From: Mimachlamys varia
Taxonomy: Eukaryota; Mollusca; Bivalvia; Pectinida; Pectinidae
Length of the DNA stretch: 64,000 nt
NCBI GenBank assembly: GCA_947623455.1
Contig: OX392529.1
Coordinates: 6,820,001 to 6,884,000, forward strand
Reading direction: 5' to 3'
This document shows positions 1-11,700 of the stretch, in pieces. Each line of letters begins with the position of its first letter. The stretch's first letter is position 1. A model generated the notes under the pieces. That model ran no database searches and was not told where the DNA came from. It saw only the letters and a program-made list of their open reading frames with translations. The position numbers and the translations under genes were made by a program.

Positions 1-2190
1 CATTATCATTGCCTTGTTCATTAAACTATAACCATTATCATTGCCTTGTTCATTAAACTATAACCATTATCATTGCCTTGTTATTTAAACTATAACCATT
101 ATCATTGCCTTGTTCATTAAACTATAACCAATATCATTGCCTTGTTATTTAAACTATAACCATTATCATTGCCTTCATTAAACTATAACCAATATCATTG
201 CCTTGTTATTTAAACTATAACCATTATCATTGCCTTGTTATTTAAACTATAACCAATATCATTGCCTTGTTCTTTAAACTATAACCAATATCATTGCCTT
301 GTTCATTAAACTATAACCATTATCATTGCCTTGTTATTTAAACTATAACCATTATCATTGCCTTGTTCATTAAACTATAACCAATATCATTGCCTTGTTA
401 TTTAAACTATAACCATTATCATTGCCTTGTTCTTTAAGCTATAACCAATATCATTGCCTTCATTAAACTATAACCAATATCATTGCCTTCATTAAACTAT
501 AACCATTATCATTGCCTTGTTATTTAAACTATAACCATTATCATTGCCTTGTTCTTTAAACTATAACCACTGTCATTGCCTTGTTATTTAAACTATAACC
601 AATATCATTGCCTTGTTCATTAAACTATAACCAATATCATTGCCTTGTTCTTTAAACTATAACCAATATCATTGCCTTGTTCATTAAACTATAACCATTA
701 TCATTGCCTTGTTCTTTAAACTATAACCAATATCATTGCCTTGTTATTTAAACTATAACCATTATCATTGCCTTGTTATTTAAACTATAACCAATATCAT
801 TGCCTTGTTATTTAAACTATAGCCATTATCATTGCCTTGTTCATTAAACTATAACCATTATCATTGCCTTGTTCATTAAACTATAACCATTATCATTGCC
901 TTGTTCATTAAACTATAACCATTATCATTGCCTTGTTCATTAAACTATAACCAATATCATTGCCTTGTTATTTAAACTATAACCATTATCATTGCCTTGT
1001 TCATTAAACTATAACCAATATCATTGCCTTGTTATTTAAACTATAACCATTATCATTGCCTTGTTATTTAAACTATAACCATTATCATTGCCTTGTTCAT
1101 TAAACTATAACCATTATCATTGCCTTGTTATTTAAACTATAACCAATATCATTGCCTTGTTATTTAAACTATAACAAATATCATTGCCTTGTTCTTTAAA
1201 CTATAACCAATATCATTGCCTTGTTCATTAAACTATAACCATTATCATTGCCTTGTTCATTAAACTATAACCATTATCATTGCCCTGTTATTTAAACTAT
1301 AACCATTATCATTGCCTTGTTATTTAAACTATAACCATTATCATTGCCTTGTTCTTTAAACTATAACCAATATCATTGCCTTGTTCATTAAACTATAACC
1401 ATTATCATTGCCCTGTTATTTAAACTATAACCATTATCATTGCCTTGTTATTTAAACTATAACCATTATCATTGCCTTGTTCTTTAAACTATAACCAATA
1501 TCATTGCCTTGTTCATTAAACTATAACCATTATCATTGCCTTGTTATTTAAACTATAACCAATATCATTGCCTTGTTCATTAAACTATAACCAATATCAT
1601 TGCCTTGTTATTTAAACTATAACCAATATCATTGCATTGTTCATTAAACTATAACCAATACCATTGCCTTGTTCATTAAACTATAACCATTATCATTGCC
1701 TTGTTATTTAAACTATAACCATTATCATTGCCTTGTTCATTAAACTATAACCATTATCATATCCTTGTTATTTAAACTATAACCATTATCATTGCCTTGT
1801 TCTTTAAACTATAACCAATATCATTGCCTTGTTATTTAAACTATAACCAATATCATTGCCTTGTTCATTAAACTATAACCATTATCATTGCCTTGTTATT
1901 TAAACTATAACCATTATCATTGCCTTGTTATTTAAACTATAACCAATATCATTGCCTTGTTCATTAAACTATAACCAATATCATTGCCTTGTTCATTAAA
2001 CTATAACCACTGTCATTGCCTTGTTCATTAAACTATAACCAATATCATTGCCTTGTTCATTAAACTATAACCATTATCATTGCCTTGTTCATTAAACTAT
2101 AACCATTATCATTGCCTTGTTCATTAAACTATAACCAATATCATTGCCTTGTTCATTAATTTATAACCAATACCATTGCCTTGTTCATTA
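1..2190. repeat. 32-bp minisatellite, about 68 copies, cut by window start
   Basis: The unit contains CATTGCCTTGTT and AAACTATAACC. Copies differ at a few fixed positions: CATTAT or CAATAT before CATTGCC, and CATT, ATTT or CTTT before AAAC. Some copies lack GTT-like bases and are shorter. No open frame or gene is seen. Lies upstream of the first recognised exon, so it is 5' flank or an earlier intron. Confidence 0.97.
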
Positions 2191-2739
2191 CAATTGTTAA
2201 TCTGCAGAAATACATAATACACCGACACCTCAAAAGAGATGCTAGGTTGCTATAGATGCCAACCCCGTCCTTGGTCAGTCAAGCACACCAATCAAAAGAA
2301 GGGATTATGCTTTAAGAATATATTCAACTTGTACTATAGGGATCAAAGTGTCTTTGAGTCTATTTTACAACATATTTGTATCATTATACCTGGGTGAAGC
2401 AGGGCTTATTATTTCTTTAACTAGCAATGGAATGGCGTATCGGTCCTAATAAGACGGGCTTGGCTATGGCAATTAGCGGGCATAATAATGAAGTTCAGGC
2501 GTAAAGTATTTTTTAACTGGTGCAACATTCATAACATCGCTAAGTGCTATGTCATTTTATCCGAAGTTCATGTATCGTACCAAGTTTTTCAACTGTTATG
2601 AAATATATTTTTCTACAACAATGACCCAGGTGGGTGTAATCTTAAGATGTTGCCCTATTTCGTAACATTCGGTCGGCTATCACTTCTGCAATGTTACATG
2701 TATAGTGAGTTATAAAAGAGTTCGAATGTGTCCTCGGGG
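2191..2739. other. Single-copy stretch, nothing recognised
   Basis: AT-rich non-repetitive sequence between two arrays. I see no exon, RNA gene or mobile-element end in it. Confidence 0.6.
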
Positions 2740-3271
2740 GTGAATAAGTTAATATCAAGGTAAATAAGTTAATATCAATGGTGAATAAGTTAATATCAAT
2801 GGTAAATAAGTTAATATCAAGATGAATAAGTTAATATCAAGATGAATAAGTTAATATCAATGGTGAATGAGTTAATATCAAGGGTCAATAAGTTTATATC
2901 AAGGTGAATAAGTTAATATCAAGATGAATAAGTTAATATCAATGGTGAATAAGTTAATATCAATGGTAAATAAGTTAATATCAAGATGAATAAGTTAATA
3001 TCAAGATGAATAAGTTAATATCAATGGTGAATGAGTTAATATCAAGGGTCAATAAGTTTATATCAAGGTGAATAAGTTAATATCAAGATGAATAAGTTAA
3101 TATCAATGGTGAATAAGTTAATATCAAGGGTCAATGAATTTATATCAAGGTGAATAAGTTAATATCAATGGTGAATAAGTTAATATCAAGATGAATAAGT
3201 TAATATCAAGGGTGAATAAGTTAATATCAAGATGAATAAGTTAATATCAAGATGAATAAGTTAATATCAAC
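2740..3271. repeat. 20-22-bp minisatellite, AATAAGTTAATATCAA core
   Basis: About 25 copies of GAATAAGTTAATATCAA with variable linkers (GATG, TGGTG, GGGTC). A variant copy reading CAATAAGTTTATATCAAGG recurs at about 2884 and 3047, showing a higher-order block of about 163 bp. Confidence 0.95.
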
Positions 3272-3738
3272 TTATCGTTAACATTCTGTATGTTGGAGCG
3301 TGACGTATCGCTAAGGTTGGACAAACTGACTGTGTCACTGTGCCAAATTGGGATGGAATGGCAATGTCACTTTGACAGAAAGTTGTCGGGACTGACAACT
3401 CCAATATGATCTTATAGGTCTGTACAAGTTATACGGTAATTATCAAGGCTGTGTCGAGACATAGAATGTGTACATAACACAAAACAGTTGTTTTATTGTC
3501 ACATATAATAGTTATAAATGTGTCTGATACTTTGATATGCCAGCCTTTCCGCCATAAAGGGTTTCCGGCTCTCATCCTTTGTATTCCCGGTGTTCCTGTA
3601 ATGGCGTCTGGGTCAAGTACAAACGCTGGTATACTCGATAGTCGTGTTATTGATAGTAATAGTGAAACCACAGTACTCGATTAATAAGTGTATTAAAACT
3701 AGACACTTACACATTTACGTCAGAAACTACTTACAAAC
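3272..3738. other. Single-copy stretch, nothing recognised
   Basis: Short open frames exist on both strands here, but none resembles a known protein or the missing GARNL3 N terminus. Confidence 0.5.
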
Positions 3739-4450
3739 GTATATAAGGCCAGGCAATGTTTGTGTACACGTGTATATTAGATCAGAGAATGTTTGTGTAC
3801 ACGTGTATATAAGGTCAGGCAATGTTTGTGTACACGTGTATATTAGGTTAGGCAATGTTTGTGTACACGTGTATATTAGGTTAGGCAATGTTTGTGTACA
3901 CGTGTACATATGTATATAAGGTCAGGCAATGTTTGTGTACATGTGTATATTAGGTTAGGCAATGTTTGTGTACACGTGTATATTAGGTTAGGCAATGTTT
4001 GTGTACACGTGTATATTAGGTCAGGTAATGTTTGTGTACACGTGTATATTAGGTTAGGCAATGTTTGTGTACACGTGTATATTAGGTTAGGCAATGTTTG
4101 TGTACACGTGTATATTAGGTTAGGCAATGTTTGTGTACACGTGTATATTAGGTCAGGTAATGTTTGTGTACACGTGTATATTAGGTTAGGCAATGTTTGT
4201 GTACACGTGTATATAAGGTCAGGTAATGTTTGTGTACACGTGTATTGTTTGTGTACACGTGTATATAAGGTCAGGTAATGTTTGTGTACACGTGTATTGT
4301 TTGTGTACACGTGTATATAAGGTCAGGTAATGTTTGTGTACACGTGTATTGTTTGTGTACACGTGTATATAAGGTCAGGTAATGTTTGTGTACACGTGTA
4401 TTGTTTGTGTACACGTGTATATAAGGTCAGGTAATGTTTGTGTACACGTG
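3739..4450. repeat. 33-bp minisatellite with CACGTG in nearly every copy
   Basis: The unit contains GTTTGTGTACACGTGTATAT followed by AGGTTAGGCAAT or AGGTCAGG. TACACGTGTA is a perfect palindrome with an E-box core. From about 4220 the array changes to a 52-bp unit made of two partial copies. As 33 is a multiple of 3, open frames appear on both strands; they are artefacts. Confidence 0.96.
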
Positions 4451-5264
4451 TATTTATACGTGTTTTAGGTCTGATACTGTTCCAGCATTTGTCTATCGAT
4501 TTTACCGAAATTAATTAAAAACTACCGGATTGACGTTGGAAGCACATCCCACGGACAGCAAAGTGTTCCTTTAATTAGGTTTAAGACACAGAGATGTACC
4601 TAAATGTAGCCGTTATAGATGTACACAGTACGGTGAATAGGTAGTCGGTGAAACACTTAACACGACAAGGTTTTTAACACATTTAATACCTGTACTTAGT
4701 AATGCATCTTATAAAACACTGATGATGTACATGTACTTACGTCATTTTGACTACAAACACCCTGTGATTTTTATTGTATTTATCGGTGTTGTTTTTGTCT
4801 ATAATAATCGTTGTATTGATCTGATATGGTAAGAAATATACATACCAAAAAATCTGTTTAACAAAAAATTAAATTGGTCAGATATAGACCCTTGCTGAGA
4901 AACTAAGTATTTTTCGTCCTGAACAAACTATAATCTTTAATAAAAACAGTATTCAAATATATGTTGGTGACATCTTACCGAGATCCGTATCCATCCTGTC
5001 ACTGTTGTTTTGTCTATTACATTGTAGGATATCAACTAAAACCCGTGGTGTCGAGATCAAGTACAATCCCCTCTCACCACACAAGTACAGGCAATAGAAA
5101 TGTGTGTTACAGGGCCATAACAACATTTGTTACAACATCGACTTATAGATCAGATTTGTAACACTTCGTATCACTCTAAATCTTACGACCGTCCCCAAAT
5201 CCTTATACATGTAGCATAAAAAGACTTGTAAAGGATGTTCGTCTTTTGTTCCAACAAGACGATT
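4451..5264. other. Single-copy stretch, nothing firmly recognised
   Basis: A 66-codon frame at 4961-5161 follows a fair acceptor (ACATTGTAG near 5027) but has no recognisable product and no clear donor. No first exon of GARNL3 was found. Confidence 0.5.
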
Positions 5265-5684
5265 TCGTTGCTGTAATATGGTTTTGCTGTTTTAAGTACA
5301 CCCAATCCTATTTTTCTTTTGTTACATGTTGTTTCATTTCATCAGCAAAGGAGTTGTTCATTGTTTTGTTTTACCTCGTCGCCCTAAAACTGTAGTAAGA
5401 CATACTTTTTGTTGTTGATTCAGTACTCGAGTATCAGATTGTTCTTTGGTTACAATTCGCGGCCACAAAACTCTTATTATGACATACTTTTTGTTGTTGT
5501 TTCAGTACACCCCAATTATATATTTTTTGTTACAATTCGCGGCCCTAAAACTTTAATAAGACATACTTTTTGTTGTTGTTTCAGTCTCCTAGCATCAGAT
5601 TGTTCTTTGGTTACAATTCGCCGCCTCAATGCTGCTATAAGACATCGTTTTTTGTTTGTTTCAGTACCCCAGCATCAGATTTGT
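5265..5684 (+). repeat. ~80-bp repeat spanning the acceptor of GARNL3 exon 1
   Basis: TTCAG-type acceptors end at 5423, 5505, 5584 and 5664, spaced 82, 79 and 80 bp, with a more diverged site at about 5345. Each is preceded by GACATACTTTTTGTTGTTG-like sequence and most are followed by AGNATCAGATT, the first bases of exon 1. Between copies lies GGTTACAATTCGC then GGCCCTAAAACT-like sequence. Only the last copy continues into coding sequence. Confidence 0.88.
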
Positions 5685-5734
5685 CTGTCCGGAGAGATGT
5701 GTTCAGTCGCCGTCACTACGGGTCCGTAGAACTG
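5665..5734 (+). CDS. GARNL3: GARNL3 exon 1 of window (N-terminal region)
   Basis: Follows a T-rich tract ending TTTCAG and ends before GTAAGT. It reads [19 protein letters not shown], matching the vertebrate GARNL3 stretch that ends RKHYGSVEL. The donor is in phase 0. The start is uncertain: AG at 5663-5664 gives 5665, but a second AG in CATCAG gives 5679, which is where similarity to the vertebrate protein begins. The acceptor region is the last copy of an ~80-bp tandem repeat, so several upstream TTTCAG sites compete with it. No first exon with a start codon was recognised upstream. Confidence 0.85.
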
Positions 5735-8700
5735 GTAAGTTATCTACATCACATAGGTATGTTTGTACTAGACTGAAGTAGATACTTCTTGTTTATGTAT
5801 ACTGAACACGTAGGGATATCTACATCTACATTCAGGCCACAGTCAATATTTATTCAATCTTGATATATATCAACGTTTTGATGTTGCATCATGCAAATAT
5901 TGTTTTGAATATATTCTTATTATTTCGCAAGAATTTTCGTTGCGTTTTTCAAAAGTTATTAAAGGTGCTTAGATCGAGTTCTCGGTTAAAAAATTCCAGT
6001 TGCTAACATTTCGTTGAGGAAAAAGGTTCTTCCTAACGTCCTGTCTATTTCGTGATTCATCCAGCCTCACTGTGTACAAAATAAAGGTGCTGTTTATATC
6101 TTACTTATTCACAGTTGTCCAACCGTTAGTAACACTTTGTAAGAATGTATTCGGATGGATACGATTCCTACGAAGTAATCAGAAACTATCGAAGCGTTAA
6201 TAAAACCATAGTCAAAACTAAAACTCGAATAATAAGCGTCTTCTGCTTCATTGACGACACCCTTCATGTAAAGCATGGCCACGTCCAAGTAAATGTCACG
6301 TCCTCAAAGTAAGAACTAAGGTACAATGTATTATTCTAAATCACAGTAAGTAGGCGTACTAAAGAGCCTACAGTGGTCTCGTACCCGCCACCCAGTTTTA
6401 GTTTTACCCCTCAGCTACAGCAGCATTTTGTGTTTAACATTTATTATTTTTATATGATGGATTTACAATGAACTAAAATGGGTTAACACTGACAAACCAC
6501 AAGCCGCATGAGTCCCAAGTATCTCGGGTGTTCACCGTTGATATTGCACTAGAACCCGAAAAAGCATTAAAAAAATTCACCACTGATCTAGCGTAGCTAG
6601 CTATAAAAATGGTTTACCATTGACAATTTACTTCAAAGAACTAATTATTCACAAATGAAAAACAAAACACAAAACACTAGCCACATCAATAATGAACGAC
6701 TAAATAGCTCACCACAGGCACAGATATTGGTATTGTCTGTTTATTGAACTTTCTAATGGTAACTGTAATGCACTTTAAGAGCACTTATATTGTACAAGGT
6801 CTATGTATGATAATAATAACAACTGTCGCATTGTCTTTGTCTGATATCGTAGTAACCAACTAACGTAAATTTAAGGCCTTAGAGTAGATTGTGTTTCAGA
6901 GTCTTGGAGTTTATCTACAAGAAAATAGTTACCATGACAATATGCAATCGACCGATTACATGGGACACTACTGAGACAGCCCTGTTGTGTGTTAATAATG
7001 ATATGGTTGCTGCTATTAGTATAGAGGCTAACCACTGACCTGTTTATAATGATATGGTTGCTGCTATTAGTATAGAGGCTAACCGCTGACCTGTTTATAA
7101 TGATATGGTTGCTGCTATTAGTATAGAGGCTAACCGCTGACCTGTTTATAATGGTATGGTTGCTGCTATTAGTATAGAAGGTAACCGCTGACCTGTTTAT
7201 AATGGTATGGTTGCTGCCATTAGTATAGAAGGTAACCGCTGACCTGTTTATAATGATATGGTTGCTGCTATTAGTATAGAGGCTAACCGCTGACCTGTTT
7301 ATAATGGTATGGTTGCTGCTATTAGTATAGAAGGTAACCGCTGACCTGTTTGTAATAATATGGTTGCTGCTATTAGTATAGAAGGTAACCGCTGACCTGT
7401 TTATAATGGTATGGCTGCTGCTATTAGTATAGAAGGTAACCGCTGACCTGTTTATAATGATATGGCTGCTGCTATTAGTATAGAAGGTAACCGCTGACCT
7501 GTTTATAATAATATGGCTGCTGCCATTAGTATAGAAGGTAACCGCTGACCTGTTTATAATGATATGGTTGCTGCTATTAGTATAGAAGGTAACCGCTGAC
7601 CTGTTTATAATGGTATGGTTGCTGCTATTAGTATAGAAGGTAACCGCTGATCTGTTTATAATGATATGGTTGCTGCCATTAGTATAGAAGGTAACCGCTG
7701 ACCTGTTTATAATGGTATGGCTGCTGCTATTAGTATAGAAGGTAACCGCTGACCTGTTTATAATGGTATGGTTGCTGCTATTAGTATAGAGGCTAACCGC
7801 TGACCTGTTTATAATGGTATGGTTGCTGCTGTAAGTATAGAGGGTTACCGCTGACCTCTTTATAATGATATGGTTGCTGCCATTAGTATAGAAGGTAACC
7901 GCTGACCTGTTTATAATGATATGGTTGCTGCTATTAGTATAGAAAGTAACCGCTGACCTGTTTATAATGGTATGGTTGCTGCTATTAGTATAGAAGGTAA
8001 CCGCTGACCTGTTTATAATGGTATGGTTGCTGCTATTAGTATAGAGGCTAACCGCTGACCTGTTTATAATGGTATGGTTGCTGCTGTAAGTATAGAGGGT
8101 TACCGCTGACCTGTTTATAATGATATGGTTGCTGCCATTAGTATAGAAGGTAACCGCTGACCTGTTTATAATGATATGGTTGCTGCTATTAGTATAGAAA
8201 GTAACCGCTGACCTGTTTATAATGGTATGGTTGCTGCTATTAGTATAGAAGGTAACCGCTTACCTGTTTATAATGGTATGGTTACTGCTATTAGTATAGA
8301 GGCTAACCGCTGACCTGTTTATAATGGTATGGTTGCTGCTATTAGTATAGAAGGTAACCGCTGACCTGTTTATAATGATATGGTTGCTGCTATTAGTATA
8401 GAAGGTAACCGCTGACCTGTTTATAATGATATGGTTGCTGCTATTAGTATAGAAGGTAACCGCTGACCTGTTTATAATGGTATGGTTGCTGCTATTAGTA
8501 TAGAGGCTAACCGCTGATCTGTTTATAATGGTATGGTTGCTGCTATTAGTATAGAGGCTAACCGCTGACCTGTTTATAATGATATGGTTGCTGCCATTAG
8601 TATAGAAGGTAACCGCTGACCTGTTTATAATGATATGGTTGCTGCTATTAGTATAGAAAGTAACCGCTGACCTGTTTATAATGGTATGGTTGCTGCTATT

Positions 8701-11700
8701 AGTATAGAAGGTAACCACTGACCTGTTTATAATGGTATGGTTGCTGCTATTAGTATAGAGGCTAACCGCTGACCTGTTTATAATGGTATGGTTGCTGCTA
8801 TTAGTATAGAAGGTAACCGCTGACCTGTTTATAATGATATGGTTGCTGCTATTAGTATAGAAGGTAACCGCTGACCTGTTTATAATGATATGGTTGCTGC
8901 TATTAGTATAGAAGGTAACCGCTGACCTGTTTATAATGGTATGGTTGCTGCTATTAGTATAGAGGCTAACCGCTGACCTGTTTATAATGGTATGGTTGCT
9001 GCTATTAGTATAGAAAGTAACCGCTGACCTGTTTATAATGATATGGCTGCTGCTATTAGTATAGAAAGTAACCGCTGACCTGTTTATAATGGAATGGCTG
9101 CTGCTATTAGTATAGAGACTAACCGCTGACCTGTTTATAATGATATGGTTACTGCTATTAGTATAGAAAGTAACCGCTGACCTGTTTATAATGATATGGC
9201 TGCTGCTATTAGTATAGAAAGTAACCGCTGACCTGTTTATAATGGAATGGCTGCTGCTATTAGTATAGAGACTAACCGCTGACCTGTTTATAATGATATG
9301 GTTACTGCTATTAGTATAGAAAGTAACCGCTGACCTGTTTATAATGGAATGGCTGCTGCTATTAGTATAGAGACTAACCGCTGACCTGTTTATAATGGAA
9401 TGGCTGCTGCTATTAGTATAGAAGGTAACCACTGACCTGTTTATAATGATATGGCTGCTGCTATTAGTATAGAAAGTAACCGCTGATCTGTTTATAATGG
9501 AATTGTTGCAGATATTAGTATAGAAGGTAACCGCTGACCTGTTTATAATGGTATGGTTGCTGCTATTAGTATAGAGGCTAACCGCTGACCTTCCACGCTG
9601 CATTTAGGTTACTGACCTTGACGGGATCATCGAGGAACCTTTTCAGTGCCAGAAGTTATTAAAATTACGCTTATGTCTACACCAATGAACATTGTCTTCG
9701 AAACAAATTAGGACAGCTTGTCCAACAGACAGACCAAGACAAAAAAACAGAAAGTCTTGGGGCTTGTCCAACAGACAGACCAAGACACAAAAACAGAAAG
9801 TCTTCGGGCTTGTCCAACGGGCAGACCAGAATACAAAAACAGAAAGTCTTGGGGCTTGTCCAACAGACAGACCAGAACACAAAAACAGAAATTCTTCGGG
9901 CTTGTCCAACAGACAGACCAGAACACAAAAAGAGAAAGTTTTCGGGCTTGTCCAACAGACAGACCAGAACACAAAAAGAGAAAGTCTTCGGGCTTGTCCG
10001 ACAAGAGCGCAAAAGCAAAACAGTGTTGAGCAGACAGGCTGGGGCGCAATATTAAACGTCTAGAGACTAGCCAAACAGACAAGCTAGGACATGATACGAG
10101 AAAGTCTGGAGGCTTGTTTAACAGACAGGAAAGGTCATAATACTAATAACTCCGGAAACCTGTCTCACAGACATCAGTACATGGTCTACAGACAACCTCT
10201 CTCACTTTAATCAGGATAAAATCCAACAATTGTTTCACCAAAGTTTCAGCAAACTCATGCATCGAAGTGTTTGATGAACTCTCCGATTATGAAATGACTC
10301 CTGTGTCATACATTTTCATATTTGCCATACAGACGACATCCATAATCGATAACCTATCACTTTTTATTATTTAAACATTTTCAATGACGTCTGCGAGTTG
10401 ACTCGCCAGCTGACAAACATAGTTTCGGGAGAAGATTCTCAACAATGTTTGCGGACTTCGGGAAATATGCCAACTTTTTTTGTATGATGTGTAGGACAAT
10501 GCCCATTAATGTCTCGGTAGCCACTACATTCGTTTGGTCGATATGGTGCGATGATATAACCTTGGTGATGGTTTTTGACAATGCTGAACGCATTTATTCT
10601 ATCCTTTTTCACTGGTTTCCGATATTTGCCTGTACGTTTTACCCTTGTTTTGTTTATAATTTTACCCTTGTTTTGTTTATACTTTTTACCCCTGTTTTGT
10701 TTATACTTTTTACCCCTGTTTTGTTTATACTTTTTACCCCTGTTTTGTTTATACTTTTTACCCCTGTTTTGTTTATGATTTTACCCTTGTTTTGTTTATA
10801 CTTTTAACCCCTGTTTTGTTTATACTTTTTACGCCTGTTTTGTTTATACTTTTTACCTTTGTTTTGTTTATACTTTTTACCTAATTTGTTTTGTTTATAC
10901 TTTTTACCCTTGTTTTGTTCATACTTTTTACCCTTGTTTTGTTCATACTTTTTACCTTTGTTTTGTTCATACTTTTTACCCTTGTTTTGTTTATACTTTT
11001 TTCCCCAGTTTTGTTTATACTTTTTACTCATGTTTTGTTTATACTTTTTATCCTTGTTTTGTTGTTACTTTTATCCTTGTTTTGTTTATACTTTTTCCCT
11101 TGTTTTGTTTATACTTTTTTCCCCTGTTTTGCTGTTACTTTTATCCTTGTTTTGTTTATACTTTTTCCCCTGTTTTGTTTATAAGTTTTACCCTTGTTTT
11201 GTTTATAATTTTTACCCCTGTTTTGTTTATACTTTTTTTTCTTGTTTTGTTTATACTTTTCTTTCTTGTTTTGTTTATACTTTTTACCCTCGTTTTGTTT
11301 ATAATTTTTACCCTTGTTTTGTTAATAATTTTTACCCCTGCTTTGTTTATAATTTTTACCCCTTGTTTTGTTTATATTTTTTATCACCGTTTTGTCTGAT
11401 ATCTATGGTGCCCTGTAACGCTTTAGTGCTAACTATTTGTAATGGTCACCTGTAGAAGCTACAATAGTAGCATACTCCCTTTGACAATGTACCTTGTATG
11501 CGTTACACAGTAGAATACACCATTTGACTATGTACCTTGTATGCGTTACACAGTAGAATACTCCCTTTGACAATGTACCTTGTAAGTGTTACACAGTAGA
11601 ATACTCCCTTTGACAATGTACCTTGTATGCGTTACACAGTAGAATACTCCCATTGACAATGTACCTTGTATGCGTTACACAGTAGAATACTCCCTTTGAC

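Noticed and set aside
1..2190. CRISPR-like regular repetition here and in other arrays
   Set aside because: Units are directly adjacent with no unique spacers, and the surroundings are a eukaryotic spliced gene.
3727..4310. Frames on both strands in the 33-bp repeat (CVHVYIRLGN and TCTQTLPNLIY repeats)
   Set aside because: Unit length is a multiple of 3; both strands are open for the same reason.
4961..5161. Possible upstream GARNL3 exon after ACATTGTAG
   Set aside because: No similarity to the GARNL3 N terminus that I can recognise, and no good donor in the frame.
8260..9603. 447-codon minus-strand open frame with a 17-residue repeat ([18 protein letters not shown])
   Set aside because: It lies wholly in the 51-bp minisatellite; 51 is a multiple of 3, so an open phase is expected. 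No signal peptide, unique flank or splice context, and it is antisense to the intron of GARNL3.
9643..11455. Overlapping frames on both strands in the 46-bp and 24-bp arrays
   Set aside because: All consist of the array period; no domain or start context.
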